In this document: positions 8,326 to 19,424 of the stretch, piece by piece
Position numbering within the stretch: position 1 is the stretch's first letter
Layout: each line of letters opens with the position of its first letter
Source of the DNA: Neisseria leonii
Lineage (GTDB): Bacteria > Pseudomonadota > Gammaproteobacteria > Burkholderiales > Neisseriaceae
Assembly: GCF_028776105.2 (NCBI RefSeq)
Contig: NZ_CP145606.1
Span: forward strand, 1,116,001 to 1,180,000
Direction of reading: 5' to 3'
DNA: 64,000 nt
Made by a program: the position numbers and the translations under genes
The notes under the pieces: model-generated
What the model was told of the DNA's origin: nothing
The model's input: the letters and a program-made list of their open reading frames with translations, nothing else
The model's database searches: none

Positions 8326-10119
8326 ATGATACCTTCTGAGTTTATCGACGAGCTGCTGGCCAAAATCGATATTGTCGATTTAATCGACGAATATGTGCCG
8401 CTGAAAAAAGGCGGTGCCAACTATATGGCCTGCTGCCCGTTCCACAAGGAAAAATCGCCGTCGTTTTCCGTCAGTCCGCATAAGCAGTTCTACCACTGTT
8501 TCGGCTGCGGCGCGCACGGTTCGGCCATCGGTTTTCTAATGGAATATCAGGGGCTGGCGTTCACCGAAGCCGTCCGGCAGCTGGCCGACCGCGCCGGTAT
8601 GTCTGTCCCGTACAGCCGCAGCGGCAGCGAGCCGCCGCAACAGCGCGCCGAACGCAAAAAAAAGCAGCAGACATTGGAAGAAACCCTGACCGCGTGCAGC
8701 GATTTCTACCGACAGCAGCTCAAACTGCACCCCCAAGCACAAGCCTATCTGGAACAGCGCGGCATCAACGCCGAAACCGCCGAACGCTACGGCTTGGGCT
8801 ACGCCCCCGACGGCTGGCAGCCGCTGGCGCAAGTGTTCCAACCCTATCCCAATCCCGCCCTGCTGGAAAGCGGCCAAACGGTTCATAACGACGAAAACGG
8901 CCGTGAATACGACCGCTTCCGCCACCGCATTATGTTCCCGATCCGCGACAGCCGCGGCCAAGTCATCGGCTTCGGCGGGCGCGTGCTGGACGACAGCAAA
9001 CCCAAATACCTCAATTCGCCCGACACGCCGCTGTTCGACAAAGGCAGAAACCTCTACGGTCTTTACGAAGGCCGCGCCGCAGTCAAAGAGGCCGGACGGA
9101 TTCTGGTGGTGGAAGGCTATATGGACGTGGTGGCGCTGGCACAGTTCGGCATCGGCTACGGCGCGGCCGCGCTCGGTACGGCCACGACTGCCGAACACAT
9201 CAAAATCCTGATGCGGCAGACCGACCAAATTTATTTCTGCTTCGACGGCGACGCTGCGGGGCGCAAAGCGGCCAGCCGTGCATTGGAAAACGCCCTGCCG
9301 CAGCTGAAAGACGACAAAGCCCTGCATTTTCTGTTTCTGCCCGCCGAACACGACCCCGACAGCTATGTCCGCGCATACGGCGCGGCGCGCTTTGAAGAAC
9401 TTCTGCTGTCGCAAAGCCTGCCGCTGTCGGCCTATTTCTGGCAGACACTGACAGCAGGGCTGAATCTGGACGGCGACGAGGGCAAGTCGCAGCTGATAAA
9501 AGCCGCCGCGCCGCTGCTGGCACAGATTCAGGCACCGGCACTGGGCTTTCTGCTCCGACAGCATCTGAGTACACTGGTGGGCATCGATCCGGCCGATCTG
9601 GCACAACTGATGGGACAGGCCGCCCCGCAGCGTACCGTCCGGCAAAAAAACTACAAACTGCCGCAGGCAACTTTCCGCCAGCCCGCTATGCCCACGCTGG
9701 TGCAGAAGCAGATTCACACGCTGATCCACCGGCCGCAGCTGGCCGCCGAAGTGAAGCTGCCCGATTATTTGACCTTACACGGCGAGCTGGCCTGCCTGGC
9801 CTATTTGGCCGAGCTGCTGCAAAGCCGCCCGCACTTGAATACCGGCCAAATCGGCGAACATCTGCGCGGCAGTCCTTACGAACCGGTTGTGGGAAAAATC
9901 ATGTCCCACCCCGATTTGAACAGCCATGCCGCCGCAGACCATGCCGATGCCGAATTGGAAAAACAGGCATTTTCAGACGGCATGAAACGCCTGTTTGCCG
10001 ATTTGCAGCAAAACCTGATCCATGCACTGAAACAGAAAGCCGCACACGGCGGTTTGAACGATGCGGAAAAAAAACAGCTGATCGCCCTGCTGGCACAAAA
10101 ACCGCATCAGGCCGTCTGA
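8326..10119 (+). CDS. dnaG: DNA primase
   Basis: Makes RNA primers for the replication fork. The 597-residue protein has the CHC2 zinc finger near residues 35-65 (CCPFHKEKSPSFSV and FYHCFGCGAHG), the RNA polymerase core, the TOPRIM motifs (VVEGYMDVVAL, FDGDAAGRKAA) and a C-terminal helicase-binding region. The ATG at 8326 starts MIPSEFIDELL, the usual DnaG start; the longer frame upstream has no similarity. A DUS copy is embedded in the coding sequence near 9970. It is followed by hemB rather than the rpoD seen in enterobacteria. Confidence 0.97.
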   Translation: MIPSEFIDELLAKIDIVDLIDEYVPLKKGGANYMACCPFHKEKSPSFSVSPHKQFYHCFGCGAHGSAIGFLMEYQGLAFTEAVRQLADRAGMSVPYSRSGSEPPQQRAERKKKQQTLEETLTACSDFYRQQLKLHPQAQAYLEQRGINAETAERYGLGYAPDGWQPLAQVFQPYPNPALLESGQTVHNDENGREYDRFRHRIMFPIRDSRGQVIGFGGRVLDDSKPKYLNSPDTPLFDKGRNLYGLYEGRAAVKEAGRILVVEGYMDVVALAQFGIGYGAAALGTATTAEHIKILMRQTDQIYFCFDGDAAGRKAASRALENALPQLKDDKALHFLFLPAEHDPDSYVRAYGAARFEELLLSQSLPLSAYFWQTLTAGLNLDGDEGKSQLIKAAAPLLAQIQAPALGFLLRQHLSTLVGIDPADLAQLMGQAAPQRTVRQKNYKLPQATFRQPAMPTLVQKQIHTLIHRPQLAAEVKLPDYLTLHGELACLAYLAELLQSRPHLNTGQIGEHLRGSPYEPVVGKIMSHPDLNSHAAADHADAELEKQAFSDGMKRLFADLQQNLIHALKQKAAHGGLNDAEKKQLIALLAQKPHQAV

Positions 10120-10145
10120 ATCCCCATCATGCCAAGAAAGGTTGA

Positions 10146-11153
<1,008 letters not shown>

Positions 11154-11281
11154 CATCAGGCCGTCTGAAAACGGTGTACAGCGGGGTTCTGCAAACCAAA
11201 AACATAAACCCAAACACCCGCCGCGTTTTGACACCTGCCAAACGCATTTTCAGACGGCCTCCGCCTTTTGCCTGCATCAAA

Positions 11282-11575
11282 ATGACCGAACCTTTACTCA
11301 ACGAAAAACTCAATGCCGAAACCGCCCGTATCGCGTGGCGCGAACTGCAAACCCACTTTGCCCGGGGCGCGGCGGTATATGTCGCCCCCGAACTGGATTT
11401 GATTGCCACCGCACGGCTGGTGGCCGACGATAACGGCGAAGCCGTGCACAAACTGATGGCACAAGGCCTCTTCGGCCCCGTCAGCGAAACACAAGCACGC
11501 ACATTTTGGGAAAACGATCAGGAAATGTGGGCGGTGGTGGTTGCGCCGTGGGTACTGATGCAACCTGTCGGATAA
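11282..11575 (+). CDS. DUF2288 domain-containing protein
   Basis: A 97-residue protein with the DUF2288 pattern: LARE-like TARIAWRELQTHFARGAAVYV, DLDL-type ELDLIATARLVADDN and the C-terminal WAVVVAPWVLMQ. Function unknown. The ATG at 11282 begins MTEPLLNEKL; the frame is open upstream through hemB in another phase, but that part has no similarity. Its last 58 nt overlap the 3' end of bioD on the opposite strand. Confidence 0.85.
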   Translation: MTEPLLNEKLNAETARIAWRELQTHFARGAAVYVAPELDLIATARLVADDNGEAVHKLMAQGLFGPVSETQARTFWENDQEMWAVVVAPWVLMQPVG

Positions 11576-12249
11576 GCGGCCAGATACCCGGCTCCGTCTG
11601 CCAGATAAGCGGCAGCCCGATCCGCCCCCGCCTGCGGCAGATACGGCACCACGCCCAGCAGCGGTGCGGGCAGCCGCTGCGACAAATCGGCCACATAATC
11701 CGTCAAACGGTGCGGCTGCGCAGTCGGACAGTTGGCAATCCACCCTGCCAGCGGCAGTCCCGACTGCGCTACTGCGGCCGCCGTCAGCAGTGCATGGTTC
11801 AAACAGCCCAGCTTCATGCCGACCACCAACACCACCGGCAAAGCATGGTCCGCCGCCCAATCGGCCAATGTCCGCCGCCCGTCCAGCGGTGTCAGCCAGC
11901 CGCCGGCCCCTTCTGCCAAAACCAGCTCTGCCGACTGTTGTAAAGACCGCAGCTTCCGGTTCAAAACGTCCGTATCGATCCGCCGCCCCTCACCGGCCGC
12001 CGCCAGATGCGGTGCCGTGGCCTCGGCAAATGTATAAGCGTTATGATCGGCATATGCCCCAGGCTGCGACGATGCGGCCTGCAAGGCCAAAACATCCGCA
12101 TTGCACCCGCCCGCCGCACCCGAAGCCACGGGTTTGAAACCGGCCGCCCGATAACCCGCCGCCGCCCATGCCCGCAGCAAGGCCGTACTGCACAAAGTTT
12201 TTCCGGCATCGGTATCCGTACCGGCAACAAAAAATGTTTTTGCCGTCAT
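11518..12249 (-). CDS. bioD: Dethiobiotin synthetase
   Basis: Closes the ureido ring of biotin by ATP-dependent carboxylation of 7,8-diaminopelargonate. The 243-residue protein has the P-loop GTDTDAGKT at residues 9-17, the VLAEGAGGWLTPLD motif and VVLVVGMKLGCLNHALL. The ATG at 12249 puts the P-loop at its usual distance; a longer frame begins at 12312. No other bio genes are in the window. The end overlaps the DUF2288 gene tail-to-tail. Confidence 0.93.
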   Translation of the reverse strand: MTAKTFFVAGTDTDAGKTLCSTALLRAWAAAGYRAAGFKPVASGAAGGCNADVLALQAASSQPGAYADHNAYTFAEATAPHLAAAGEGRRIDTDVLNRKLRSLQQSAELVLAEGAGGWLTPLDGRRTLADWAADHALPVVLVVGMKLGCLNHALLTAAAVAQSGLPLAGWIANCPTAQPHRLTDYVADLSQRLPAPLLGVVPYLPQAGADRAAAYLADGAGYLAAYPTGCISTHGATTTAHIS

Positions 12250-12556
12250 CTGCCACTCCCCGTTAAGGCCGTCTGAAACGGGCCGGATACCTTTATCCCG
12301 CCGCCTGAGCATGGTGCTGCCGTGCAGATACGGTATTTTCAGACGGCCTGATATATGAAATACTCAAAAATTTAACAAAACTTCACAATATCTTTAAACC
12401 TCAGTCATGATGGCCTGCATCAGCCCGGTTTGCGTTCCTTTATTGACCATTCGTCAAACTCAAAAGAACCCGACTGTGCCTGCGTCCATCACTCCTCCCC
12501 CGGCTTTTACCAAAAGCGGTGCAGCTAAAACAGCGTTAATCGCGAACTTGGCCGGT
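12250..12556. other. Gap upstream of bioD, with an imperfect inverted repeat
   Basis: DUS copies lie at 12266-12277 and near 12340. At 12434-12469, GTTCCTTTATTGAC faces GTCAAACTCAAAAGAAC, an imperfect 36-bp inverted repeat. A plus-strand frame (12407-12781) and a minus-strand frame (12460-12645) run through here; neither resembles a known family and both continue as antisense of thiL, so I call no gene. Confidence 0.4.
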
Positions 12557-13591
12557 TTACAGGCCGTCTTCGGTTTGCGCGTCTCCATGATTGGTGCCGA
12601 TGTACCGCCCGGCCTGAGCCGCCGCTTCGTCCGCAAAATGATCAAATCCTGTTTTTTCCACCAACAACGGGCAGCCGTCGGCGGCCAAAACCTGCAAACC
12701 CGGTTCTGCCGTTACGCTGCCAATCAGCGAAACCGCCACCCCCGCCGCCTGAGCCGCCTGCCGTATCTCTGTACGTACTGACGGCGGCGCGGTAAACACT
12801 AATTCATAATCGTCCCCGCCCGCCAGTACCCAATCCCGGTACTGTGCCGGCGAAACAGCGGCAGCCAAACATTCGTCCAAGGGCAGCTGCGGCCAATATA
12901 TCCGCCCGCCGACACCCGATGCCGTCAGAATATGCCCCAAGTCCTGCACCAAACCGTCAGACACATCTTGCGCAGAATGCGCCAGCGGCAGCAGGAGACG
13001 CCCCAAAGCCACCCGTGGTGTCGGCCTCAACAATGCCGCCAAAGCCTGATCGGCACAGGCAGGCGGCAGCTCAACCGTTTTCAGACAGTGCTGCAAACCG
13101 GCCGCCGCCCAACCCAACTGCCCCGATACCCAAATATCGTCGCCTGCCTGTGCCGCACTGCGCGTCAATGCGCGCCCGCACGGCACCTCGCCGATAACCG
13201 TAACACTGAATACCCAACCGCCCCGCGTCGTATCACCGCCAATCAACGCCACACCGTATTCCCGGCACATGGCAAAAAACCGGCCGGAAAAACGGCTGAT
13301 CCATGCTTCGTCCAATTCAGGCAACGCCATGCTGAGCAATACCCAGCGCGGTACCGCCCCCATTGCCGCCATATCGGACAAATTGACCGCCAATACCTTA
13401 TGTGCCAGATCTTCCGGCGCAGTATCGAAAAAAAAATGGCGGCCGCCGACCAGCATATCGCTGCTGACACACCAATCCGACTCCGCATCGGTACGCACCA
13501 CCGCCGCATCGTCGCCGATACCGACCACAACTCCGTTTTCCGCCTGTGCGTCGGCCTGCAAATAACGGCGGATAAAATCAAACTCGCGCAT
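12557..13591 (-). CDS. thiL: Thiamine-monophosphate kinase
   Basis: Phosphorylates thiamine monophosphate to the active cofactor thiamine diphosphate. The 344-residue protein begins MREFDFIRRYL and has the ATP/metal motif VVGIGDDAAVVR, then VNLSDMAAMGA and IGGDTTRGG, all typical of ThiL. The ATG at 13591 has AAGGAG 6 nt upstream; a longer frame from 13756 has no similarity. A pgpA gene, which often follows thiL, is not found here. Confidence 0.95.
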   Translation of the reverse strand: MREFDFIRRYLQADAQAENGVVVGIGDDAAVVRTDAESDWCVSSDMLVGGRHFFFDTAPEDLAHKVLAVNLSDMAAMGAVPRWVLLSMALPELDEAWISRFSGRFFAMCREYGVALIGGDTTRGGWVFSVTVIGEVPCGRALTRSAAQAGDDIWVSGQLGWAAAGLQHCLKTVELPPACADQALAALLRPTPRVALGRLLLPLAHSAQDVSDGLVQDLGHILTASGVGGRIYWPQLPLDECLAAAVSPAQYRDWVLAGGDDYELVFTAPPSVRTEIRQAAQAAGVAVSLIGSVTAEPGLQVLAADGCPLLVEKTGFDHFADEAAAQAGRYIGTNHGDAQTEDGL

Positions 13592-13774
13592 TGTCTGCTC
13601 CTTCAACCCGGCCGTCTGAAATTCATGTCTTAGGCCGATGGTTGCCGATTCTATTACAACGGTATCGGCACAGCCAAACAAACCGCATATCCCTGTTTCC
13701 TGCCTGACCGACACCGGTAAACCGCCTGCCTTCGGGTTGGACATCAGAACAATCATGCCGATGCTACCCGACTA

Positions 13775-13805
13775 AGAAAAAACCCCGCTGTTTCAAGCGG
13801 GGTTG
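13775..13805 (-). terminator. Rho-independent terminator after rmpM
   Basis: On the minus strand, AACCCCGCTTGAAACAGCGG and GGTT form a GC-rich hairpin followed by six T residues, 34 nt past the rmpM stop. Confidence 0.85.
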
Positions 13806-13838
13806 ATATTATCGGAATCGGCTTTGAACCGAAACGGA

Positions 13839-14504
13839 TTATTGTACGCGGGTAGTCACCACGCTGCGGATGCGGACATCAACGCGGCGGTCGGGTTCGA
13901 TACAAGAAATCAGCTCTGCACGGCGTTTGGCGGCAGATACACGTTTGCCCAATTGGGCAACCTGTGCCTGACACTGTTCAGTCATACGGGCTTGCGACTC
14001 GCCCAAACCAACGGCAGAAATTTTAGCCGCCGGTACACCGCGGTTAACCAGGTAGTTGGCAACGGTATTGGCGCGACGCTCTGACAGCTGCTGGTTGTAA
14101 GATTCGGCACCCATAAAGTCGGTGTGGCCTTCTACGCGCACGGTTTGTACGTTTACATCAGACAGACGTACAGCCAGATCGTTCAGGGTTTGGACAGCTT
14201 CGGGGCGCAGGTTGTCTTTATCGAAACCGAACAGGGCACGTGCAGACAGAGAAACGACTTCGTCTTTATATTGCGGAGCAGGTGCGGGGGCGGCAGGTGC
14301 TACGGCATCGCCGCACTCAACCAGACCATTGGCGGATTTGTTCAGATAAGCGTTTTCCCAGCATTCGCCGTAGTTGTTGCGGACGACTTGTTTGCTCCGT
14401 TCGCTTACGGTGTAACCGGGGGCAGGGTGGGTCTGATTGGCCAGAGCGTTACCGGAAGCAATGGCGGCAACAATCAAAGCGCCTAATTTAAGCTGTTTGG
14501 TCAT
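13839..14504 (-). CDS. rmpM: OmpA-family outer membrane protein, class 4 (RmpM-like)
   Basis: A 221-residue exported protein: signal peptide of about 22 residues ([15 protein letters not shown]), a short N-terminal region that in meningococcus contacts porins, an alanine/proline linker ([10 protein letters not shown]), and a C-terminal OmpA domain that binds peptidoglycan ([20 protein letters not shown]). Cysteine pairs in the GECWEN/VECGD region and the C-terminal EQCQ/ISCIEP region are as in RmpM. It anchors the outer membrane to the wall. A possible -10 TATTAT lies near 14569-14564. Confidence 0.92.
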   Translation of the reverse strand: MTKQLKLGALIVAAIASGNALANQTHPAPGYTVSERSKQVVRNNYGECWENAYLNKSANGLVECGDAVAPAAPAPAPQYKDEVVSLSARALFGFDKDNLRPEAVQTLNDLAVRLSDVNVQTVRVEGHTDFMGAESYNQQLSERRANTVANYLVNRGVPAAKISAVGLGESQARMTEQCQAQVAQLGKRVSAAKRRAELISCIEPDRRVDVRIRSVVTTRVQ

Positions 14505-14925
14505 TATGATTCCCTCGTCAAAAAATGGTTATGCGGCAGCAGATACCGCATAGCACTAAGATAATACAGGCCGCAGCCGGAGCCGCAGCAAACGGATATT
14601 TCAAGCCAGAACTATAAAAAGCCGTTCCCGAGCTGTCAATACTCGGCTGCACCAAGCCATCTGCAAACCGGCTTCTTAATGCCGAACTATGCCGAAAAAA
14701 CAGACGGCTGTCATGTATTTGCGGCAAAATCCGCCTGCCCCGCCATACGGCGTTGCGCAAAAGCAACAGTAAAAGCCGCCGGGCTGTGCAGGTACCGCAA
14801 CCGGTTCGGACCGCTCCGACACGGCAGCAAACGGTGCGGTTTCCGCATACGGTTCGGTTTTATGTTAAAGTGGCACGGTTTTCTGTAAATCGGCTGCGCC
14901 GCACACACATCCATAGTCCGTTCTT
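14505..14925. other. Divergent regulatory gap between rmpM and cysB
   Basis: No gene is supported. On the minus strand TGTATTAT near 14564-14571 could be an extended -10 for rmpM; on the plus strand TTATGTTAAAGT near 14859-14870 could belong to cysB. The remainder shows nothing I can name. Confidence 0.35.
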
Positions 14926-15873
14926 ATGAAACTGCAACAGTTACGCTACGCTCTCGAAGTTTACCGGCACAATCTCAATGTTTCCGAAGCAGCCGATGCG
15001 CTGTTTACATCCCAGCCCGGGGTGTCCAAGCAGATCCGCCTGCTGGAAGACGAATTGGGCATACAGATTTTTATCCGCAGCGGCAAACGGATTGTATCGG
15101 TGTCGCAGCCGGGCAAAGCCGTACTGCAAATGGCGGAACGGATTTTGCACGATATTCAGAACATTAAAAATATCGGCCGCGAATTCAGCGGGCAGGACAA
15201 CGGTACGCTGACCATCGCCACCACGCACACACAGGCGCGCTATGTTCTGCCCGATGTTGTGGCTGCCTTTATGCAGCGTTACCCGAAAGTACGCCTGAAT
15301 ATCCGCCAAAGCGATCCCGAGGGCATTGTGCAGATGCTGCACGAAGACGGGGCGGATTTGGCGGTTCTCAACGAACTGCCCGCTTCCTGCGGCGATTTGC
15401 GCCGCCTGCCGTGCAAACGGTGGGTATACGGGCTGGTCATGCCCGAAGACCACCCGCTGCTCGACAATATGGGACTCAGCTGGGAAGCCCTGCTCCGCTA
15501 CACGCTGATTACTTACGAATCTGCTTTTTCACCCGGCAGCAGCAGCGCGCGCGCATTCGGCCGGGCGGGGGTTTCGCGGGACGATATTGCGCTGTTCGCT
15601 GCCGATGCCGATGTATTGAAAGCCTATGTCCGGCGCGGCTTGGGCATCGGCGTGGTGGAAAAAATGGCATTCTCGCCCGAGTCCGATCAGGGTTTGGTAA
15701 TGGTGGATGCCGCCAAACTGTTCGAGCCTGCCGACACCAGCGTGCTGCTGCGCCAAGATACCTATCTGCGCGGCTATATCTACGATTTTCTCGAACTGTT
15801 CTCCCCCGAACTGACCCGCAACCACATCGACCATCTGCTGTACGCACCGGCCGTGGAAGACTTCTCGATTTAA
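14926..15873 (+). CDS. cysB: LysR-family regulator CysB
   Basis: Controls sulfur assimilation genes in response to N-acetylserine and sulfide. The 315-residue protein has the LysR winged HTH at residues 1-60 (MKLQQLRYALEVYRHNLNVS, TSQPGVSKQIRLLEDELGIQ) and the CysB-specific TIATTHTQARYVLP at the start of the effector domain. Length and start match the family. No cys genes are adjacent; it is set apart by a DUS terminator from mutL. Confidence 0.93.
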   Translation: MKLQQLRYALEVYRHNLNVSEAADALFTSQPGVSKQIRLLEDELGIQIFIRSGKRIVSVSQPGKAVLQMAERILHDIQNIKNIGREFSGQDNGTLTIATTHTQARYVLPDVVAAFMQRYPKVRLNIRQSDPEGIVQMLHEDGADLAVLNELPASCGDLRRLPCKRWVYGLVMPEDHPLLDNMGLSWEALLRYTLITYESAFSPGSSSARAFGRAGVSRDDIALFAADADVLKAYVRRGLGIGVVEKMAFSPESDQGLVMVDAAKLFEPADTSVLLRQDTYLRGYIYDFLELFSPELTRNHIDHLLYAPAVEDFSI

Positions 15874-15885
15874 GCAGTACGATAC

Positions 15886-15929
15886 AGGCCGTCTGAAACC
15901 GCACCCGCCCGTTTTCAGACGGCCTTTTT
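15886..15929 (+). terminator. Inverted-DUS terminator after cysB
   Basis: AGGCCGTCTGAAA and TTTTCAGACGGCCT form a stem followed by a T run, 13 nt past the cysB stop. Confidence 0.8.
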
Positions 15930-15954
15930 CCGTGCAATCGTCCCGCACGCTTTG

Positions 15955-15960
15955 TATAAT
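15955..15960 (+). promoter_or_regulatory. Candidate -10 box of the mutL promoter
   Basis: A perfect TATAAT lies 27 nt upstream of the mutL ATG and just after the cysB terminator. The -35 region is weak. Confidence 0.5.
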
Positions 15961-15987
15961 GGCAGCCTTGTTTTACGGAAAACCGCC

Positions 15988-17892
15988 ATGAACCGCATCG
16001 CCGCCCTGCCCGACCATTTAATCAACCAGATTGCCGCCGGCGAAGTGGTGGAACGGCCGGCCAACGCACTCAAAGAAATCATCGAAAACAGCATTGATGC
16101 CGGTGCGGACAAAATCCAAGTGGAAATCGCAGGCGGCGGCATCAAGCTGATACGCGTTACCGACAACGGCGCGGGCATACACGCCGACGATACCGCACTG
16201 GCTCTCTCCCGCCACGCCACCAGCAAAATCGCCAGTCTGAACGATTTGGAACGTGTCGCCAGCATGGGTTTCCGCGGCGAAGGGTTGGCCAGCATCGCCT
16301 CTGTTTCGCGCCTCACGCTCACCAGCCGCCGGGCGCAAACCGGCCATGCCGTGCGCGTGTATGCCGAAGACGGCAAAATCGCGCCGCCTCAGGCCGCCAC
16401 CCACCCCGAAGGCACCACAGTCGAAGTGGCCGACCTGTTTTTCAACACCCCCGCCCGCCGCAAATTCCTCAAATCCGAAAACACCGAATACGCCCATTGC
16501 GCCGCCATGTTCGAACGTCTGGCACTGGCACACCCGCACATTGCCTTCCACCTGAAACGCGACGGCAAAACCGCAGCCGACTACCCCGCCCAAACACTGG
16601 CTGACCGCGCCGCCGCCATACTGGGCGGCGACTTCGCCCGCGCCTCGCTCGAAATCGACAGCACAGGCGGACCGATGCGCCTGTACGGCCTGATTGCCAA
16701 ACCCACCTTTGCCAAAGGCAAAAACAGTCAGCAGTATTGTTTTGTCAACCGCCGCTTCGTGCGCGACAAAGTGATGCTGCACGCTGTCAAACAGGCCTAC
16801 CGCGACGTGCTGCACCACGCCCTTACCCCCGCGTTCGTTTTATTTCTCGACCTGCCGCCCGAAGCGGTGGACGTGAATGTCCACCCCACCAAAACCGAAG
16901 TGCGTTTCCGCGACAGCCAGGCGGTACACCAGCTGCTCTTCCACAGCCTGAACAAAGTACTGGCGCACACCGGCGCGGCCGAAACCGAAAGTGTCAGCAA
17001 CGCCGGCGAAGTCCTGCATCACATGTTGGGCATTACCGCACCGGCATCCGCAGCAGATACCCCGACAGCCGCACCCGATACCGCCCCGCCCCCGTTTTCA
17101 GACGGCCTGACCGCTGCCGGATCCCGCCGCACGCCTGCAGCCTACGCCCCCGCCGCCCGCGCGCCGCAACAGCGCAGCCTGTCGTTAAACGAAAGCCGTG
17201 CCGCGCTCGACCGCTACGCCGAACTGTACCGCCGCCCGTCCGAAAACGAAACCCGCCCGCCCGCCGACACCCACCCCGCCGGCCATCAGAACGACCCCGC
17301 CGCCCACTATCCACTGGGCTTCGCCATTGCACAACTGCTCGACATCTATATTCTGGCACAAGCCGAAGACGCACTGCTGCTCATCGATATGCACGCAGCG
17401 GCCGAACGCGTGAACTATGAAAAAATGAAAGCCCAGCGCGATGCGCAAGGCCGCGTCGCCAGCCAAACCCTGCTGATTGCGCACACTTTCCGCGCCACCC
17501 ACCAAGAAACCGCCGCATTGGCCGAACACGGCAGCCTGCTGGCTTCGTTCGGCCTTGCGCTGACCCAAACCGCGCCCGACACCATCGCCATTCAGGCAGT
17601 ACCCGCCATGCTGGTGCGCGCCGACGCGGAACATCTGGTGCGCAGCGTATTGGAAGAAATCGCCGAACACGGCAGCAGCCAAACCGTTACCCGCCTGGAA
17701 AACCAAATCCTCGCCACCTTGTCCTGCCACGGTTCGGTACGCGCCGGCCGCCGCCTCACGCTGCCGGAAATGAACGCCCTGCTGCGCGATATGGAAAACA
17801 CGCCGCGCAGCAACCAATGCAACCACGGCCGGCCCACTTGGGTCAAACTCACCCTGAAAGAACTGGACGCGCTGTTTCTGCGCGGCCGCTGA
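15988..17892 (+). CDS. mutL: DNA mismatch repair protein MutL
   Basis: The 634-residue protein has the GHKL ATPase motifs ([27 protein letters not shown]), a proline/alanine linker near residues 350-450, and a C-terminal domain with [12 protein letters not shown] and CNHGRPTW. These correspond to the DQHA(X)2E(X)4E and CPHGRP motifs of nicking MutL proteins, with M for Q and N for P. The start at 15988 ([20 protein letters not shown]) is standard. A DUS is embedded in the linker at about 17095-17108. miaA starts 13 nt after the stop. Confidence 0.97.
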   Translation: MNRIAALPDHLINQIAAGEVVERPANALKEIIENSIDAGADKIQVEIAGGGIKLIRVTDNGAGIHADDTALALSRHATSKIASLNDLERVASMGFRGEGLASIASVSRLTLTSRRAQTGHAVRVYAEDGKIAPPQAATHPEGTTVEVADLFFNTPARRKFLKSENTEYAHCAAMFERLALAHPHIAFHLKRDGKTAADYPAQTLADRAAAILGGDFARASLEIDSTGGPMRLYGLIAKPTFAKGKNSQQYCFVNRRFVRDKVMLHAVKQAYRDVLHHALTPAFVLFLDLPPEAVDVNVHPTKTEVRFRDSQAVHQLLFHSLNKVLAHTGAAETESVSNAGEVLHHMLGITAPASAADTPTAAPDTAPPPFSDGLTAAGSRRTPAAYAPAARAPQQRSLSLNESRAALDRYAELYRRPSENETRPPADTHPAGHQNDPAAHYPLGFAIAQLLDIYILAQAEDALLLIDMHAAAERVNYEKMKAQRDAQGRVASQTLLIAHTFRATHQETAALAEHGSLLASFGLALTQTAPDTIAIQAVPAMLVRADAEHLVRSVLEEIAEHGSSQTVTRLENQILATLSCHGSVRAGRRLTLPEMNALLRDMENTPRSNQCNHGRPTWVKLTLKELDALFLRGR

Positions 17893-17905
17893 CCGGAACC
17901 CGCCG

Positions 17906-18865
17906 ATGCCCCACGCCCGCACCGCCCCGAAAGCCCTCGCCCTGCTCGGCCCCACCGCCTGCGGCAAAACCGCGCTGGCTCTCGCCTTGGCCGAACACTG
18001 GCCGGTAGAAATCATCAGCCTTGATTCGGCCTTGGTATACCGTGAAATGGACATCGGCACGGCCAAACCCTCGCCCGCCGAACTGGCCGCCGTACCGCAC
18101 CACCTCATCGACATCATCGACCCGCCGCAAAGTTACAGCGCGGCGCAATTCGTTGCCGACTGCACCCGCCTGACCGCCGAAATTACCGCGCGCGGCCGGC
18201 TGCCGCTGATTGTCGGCGGCACCATGATGTATTACCACGCCCTGACCGCCGGTTTGAACAGCCTGCCCGAAGCCGATGCCGCCACCCGCGCCGCACTGCG
18301 CGCGCAAAAAGCCGCCGAAGGCACCGCCGCGCTCTACCGCCGCCTGCTCGCCGTCGATCCCGCCACCGCCGCGCGGCTCGCTCCGGGCGACAGCCAGCGC
18401 ATCGAACGCGCCTTGGAAGTCTATCTGGTAAGCGGCCGCCCGTTGAGTGCGCATTTTGCCGCACAAAAAACCGCCGCACCCGCCCTCCGTCTCTGCACCC
18501 TAGCCCTGATTCCCGAAAACCGCCGCCTGCTGCACACGCAAATCGAAAAACGCTTTATCACCATGCTGGAAAACGGTTTGCTGGACGAAGTCGGCCGTCT
18601 GAAAACACGCTATCCCGAACTCAATGCCGACAGCCCCGCCGTGCGCTGCGTCGGCTACCGGCAGGCGTGGGCGCATCTGGCCGGCGAAACCGACTATGCC
18701 CAACTGGCCGCACAAGGCACCGCCGCCACCCGCCAGCTCGCCAAACGCCAGCTCACCTGGCTGCGCAAACTGAATGCCGACATCACGGCCGACCCCTTCG
18801 CCCAAACGCCCGCCGCCCTGATTCAGACGGCCTCCGAAGCCGTCCGGCGTCATTTTTCACCATAA
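17906..18865 (+). CDS. miaA: tRNA dimethylallyltransferase
   Basis: Adds an isopentenyl group to A37 of tRNAs that read UNN codons. The 319-residue protein has the P-loop GPTACGKT, then [18 protein letters not shown] and [12 protein letters not shown], all classic MiaA motifs. It is 13 nt downstream of mutL, the same order as in enterobacteria, so one transcript is likely. DUS copies lie inside the coding sequence near 18593 and 18822. Confidence 0.97.
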   Translation: MPHARTAPKALALLGPTACGKTALALALAEHWPVEIISLDSALVYREMDIGTAKPSPAELAAVPHHLIDIIDPPQSYSAAQFVADCTRLTAEITARGRLPLIVGGTMMYYHALTAGLNSLPEADAATRAALRAQKAAEGTAALYRRLLAVDPATAARLAPGDSQRIERALEVYLVSGRPLSAHFAAQKTAAPALRLCTLALIPENRRLLHTQIEKRFITMLENGLLDEVGRLKTRYPELNADSPAVRCVGYRQAWAHLAGETDYAQLAAQGTAATRQLAKRQLTWLRKLNADITADPFAQTPAALIQTASEAVRRHFSP

Positions 18866-18902
18866 CATTCCACCACAGCCCCGATTTTGCGAAAGTCCGA
18901 CC

Positions 18903-19424
18903 ATGCCGCCCGCCGCACCGCTCAAACGCCGCACCGCCGCCCTGATTTACGAACTGCTGCTCGCCGCCGCCGTGGGCTGCGTCGCCGCCATACCTGCCGG
19001 TTTGGCCGCCCTGCTGCTCAATCCCGTGCTGCCCCAGCTGTCGAGCATCGCCGTTTCGCTGATTCTGCTGGCCGCCTGGTGGCTGTATTTCCGGCTCAAC
19101 TGGCAGAAAAAAGGCCGCACCCTGCCGATGAAAGTATGGCATATCGGCCTGACCGACCGCCACGGCCGCCCGCCTGCAATGGTACAGCTGCGACTGCGCT
19201 TCGTCTGGGCATGTATTTTGTGGCTGTTTATTCCCATGCTGGCCTACGGCGTACTGCAACGCTGGGGGCAGATACCGCCGAAAACCGCTTTCGGTGCCGC
19301 CCTGATTTGGTGGCTGCTGCCGTGGGGCTTCGCCCTGCTCAATCCCGACCGCCAGTTCCTGCATGATTTTCTGGCCGGCACCCGCCTGACCGACACCCGC
19401 CCGCGAAAACGGAACACGCCATGA
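18903..19424 (+). CDS. RDD-family membrane protein
   Basis: A 173-residue inner-membrane protein with three or four hydrophobic segments (for example LLLAAAVGCVAAIPAGLAAL and ISFPL-like SIAVSLILLAAWWLYF) and a C-terminal QFLHDFLAGTRL segment typical of RDD proteins. Arginine and the paired aspartates that name the family are visible (RR, FLHD, TDTR). Function is not established. Its TGA overlaps the ATG of recB (ATGA), so the two are translationally coupled. Confidence 0.85.
   Translation: MPPAAPLKRRTAALIYELLLAAAVGCVAAIPAGLAALLLNPVLPQLSSIAVSLILLAAWWLYFRLNWQKKGRTLPMKVWHIGLTDRHGRPPAMVQLRLRFVWACILWLFIPMLAYGVLQRWGQIPPKTAFGAALIWWLLPWGFALLNPDRQFLHDFLAGTRLTDTRPRKRNTP

Noticed and set aside
12407..12781. 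Plus-strand frame of 124 codons
   Set aside because: Its second half is antisense to thiL and the first half has no recognisable family or good ribosome binding site.
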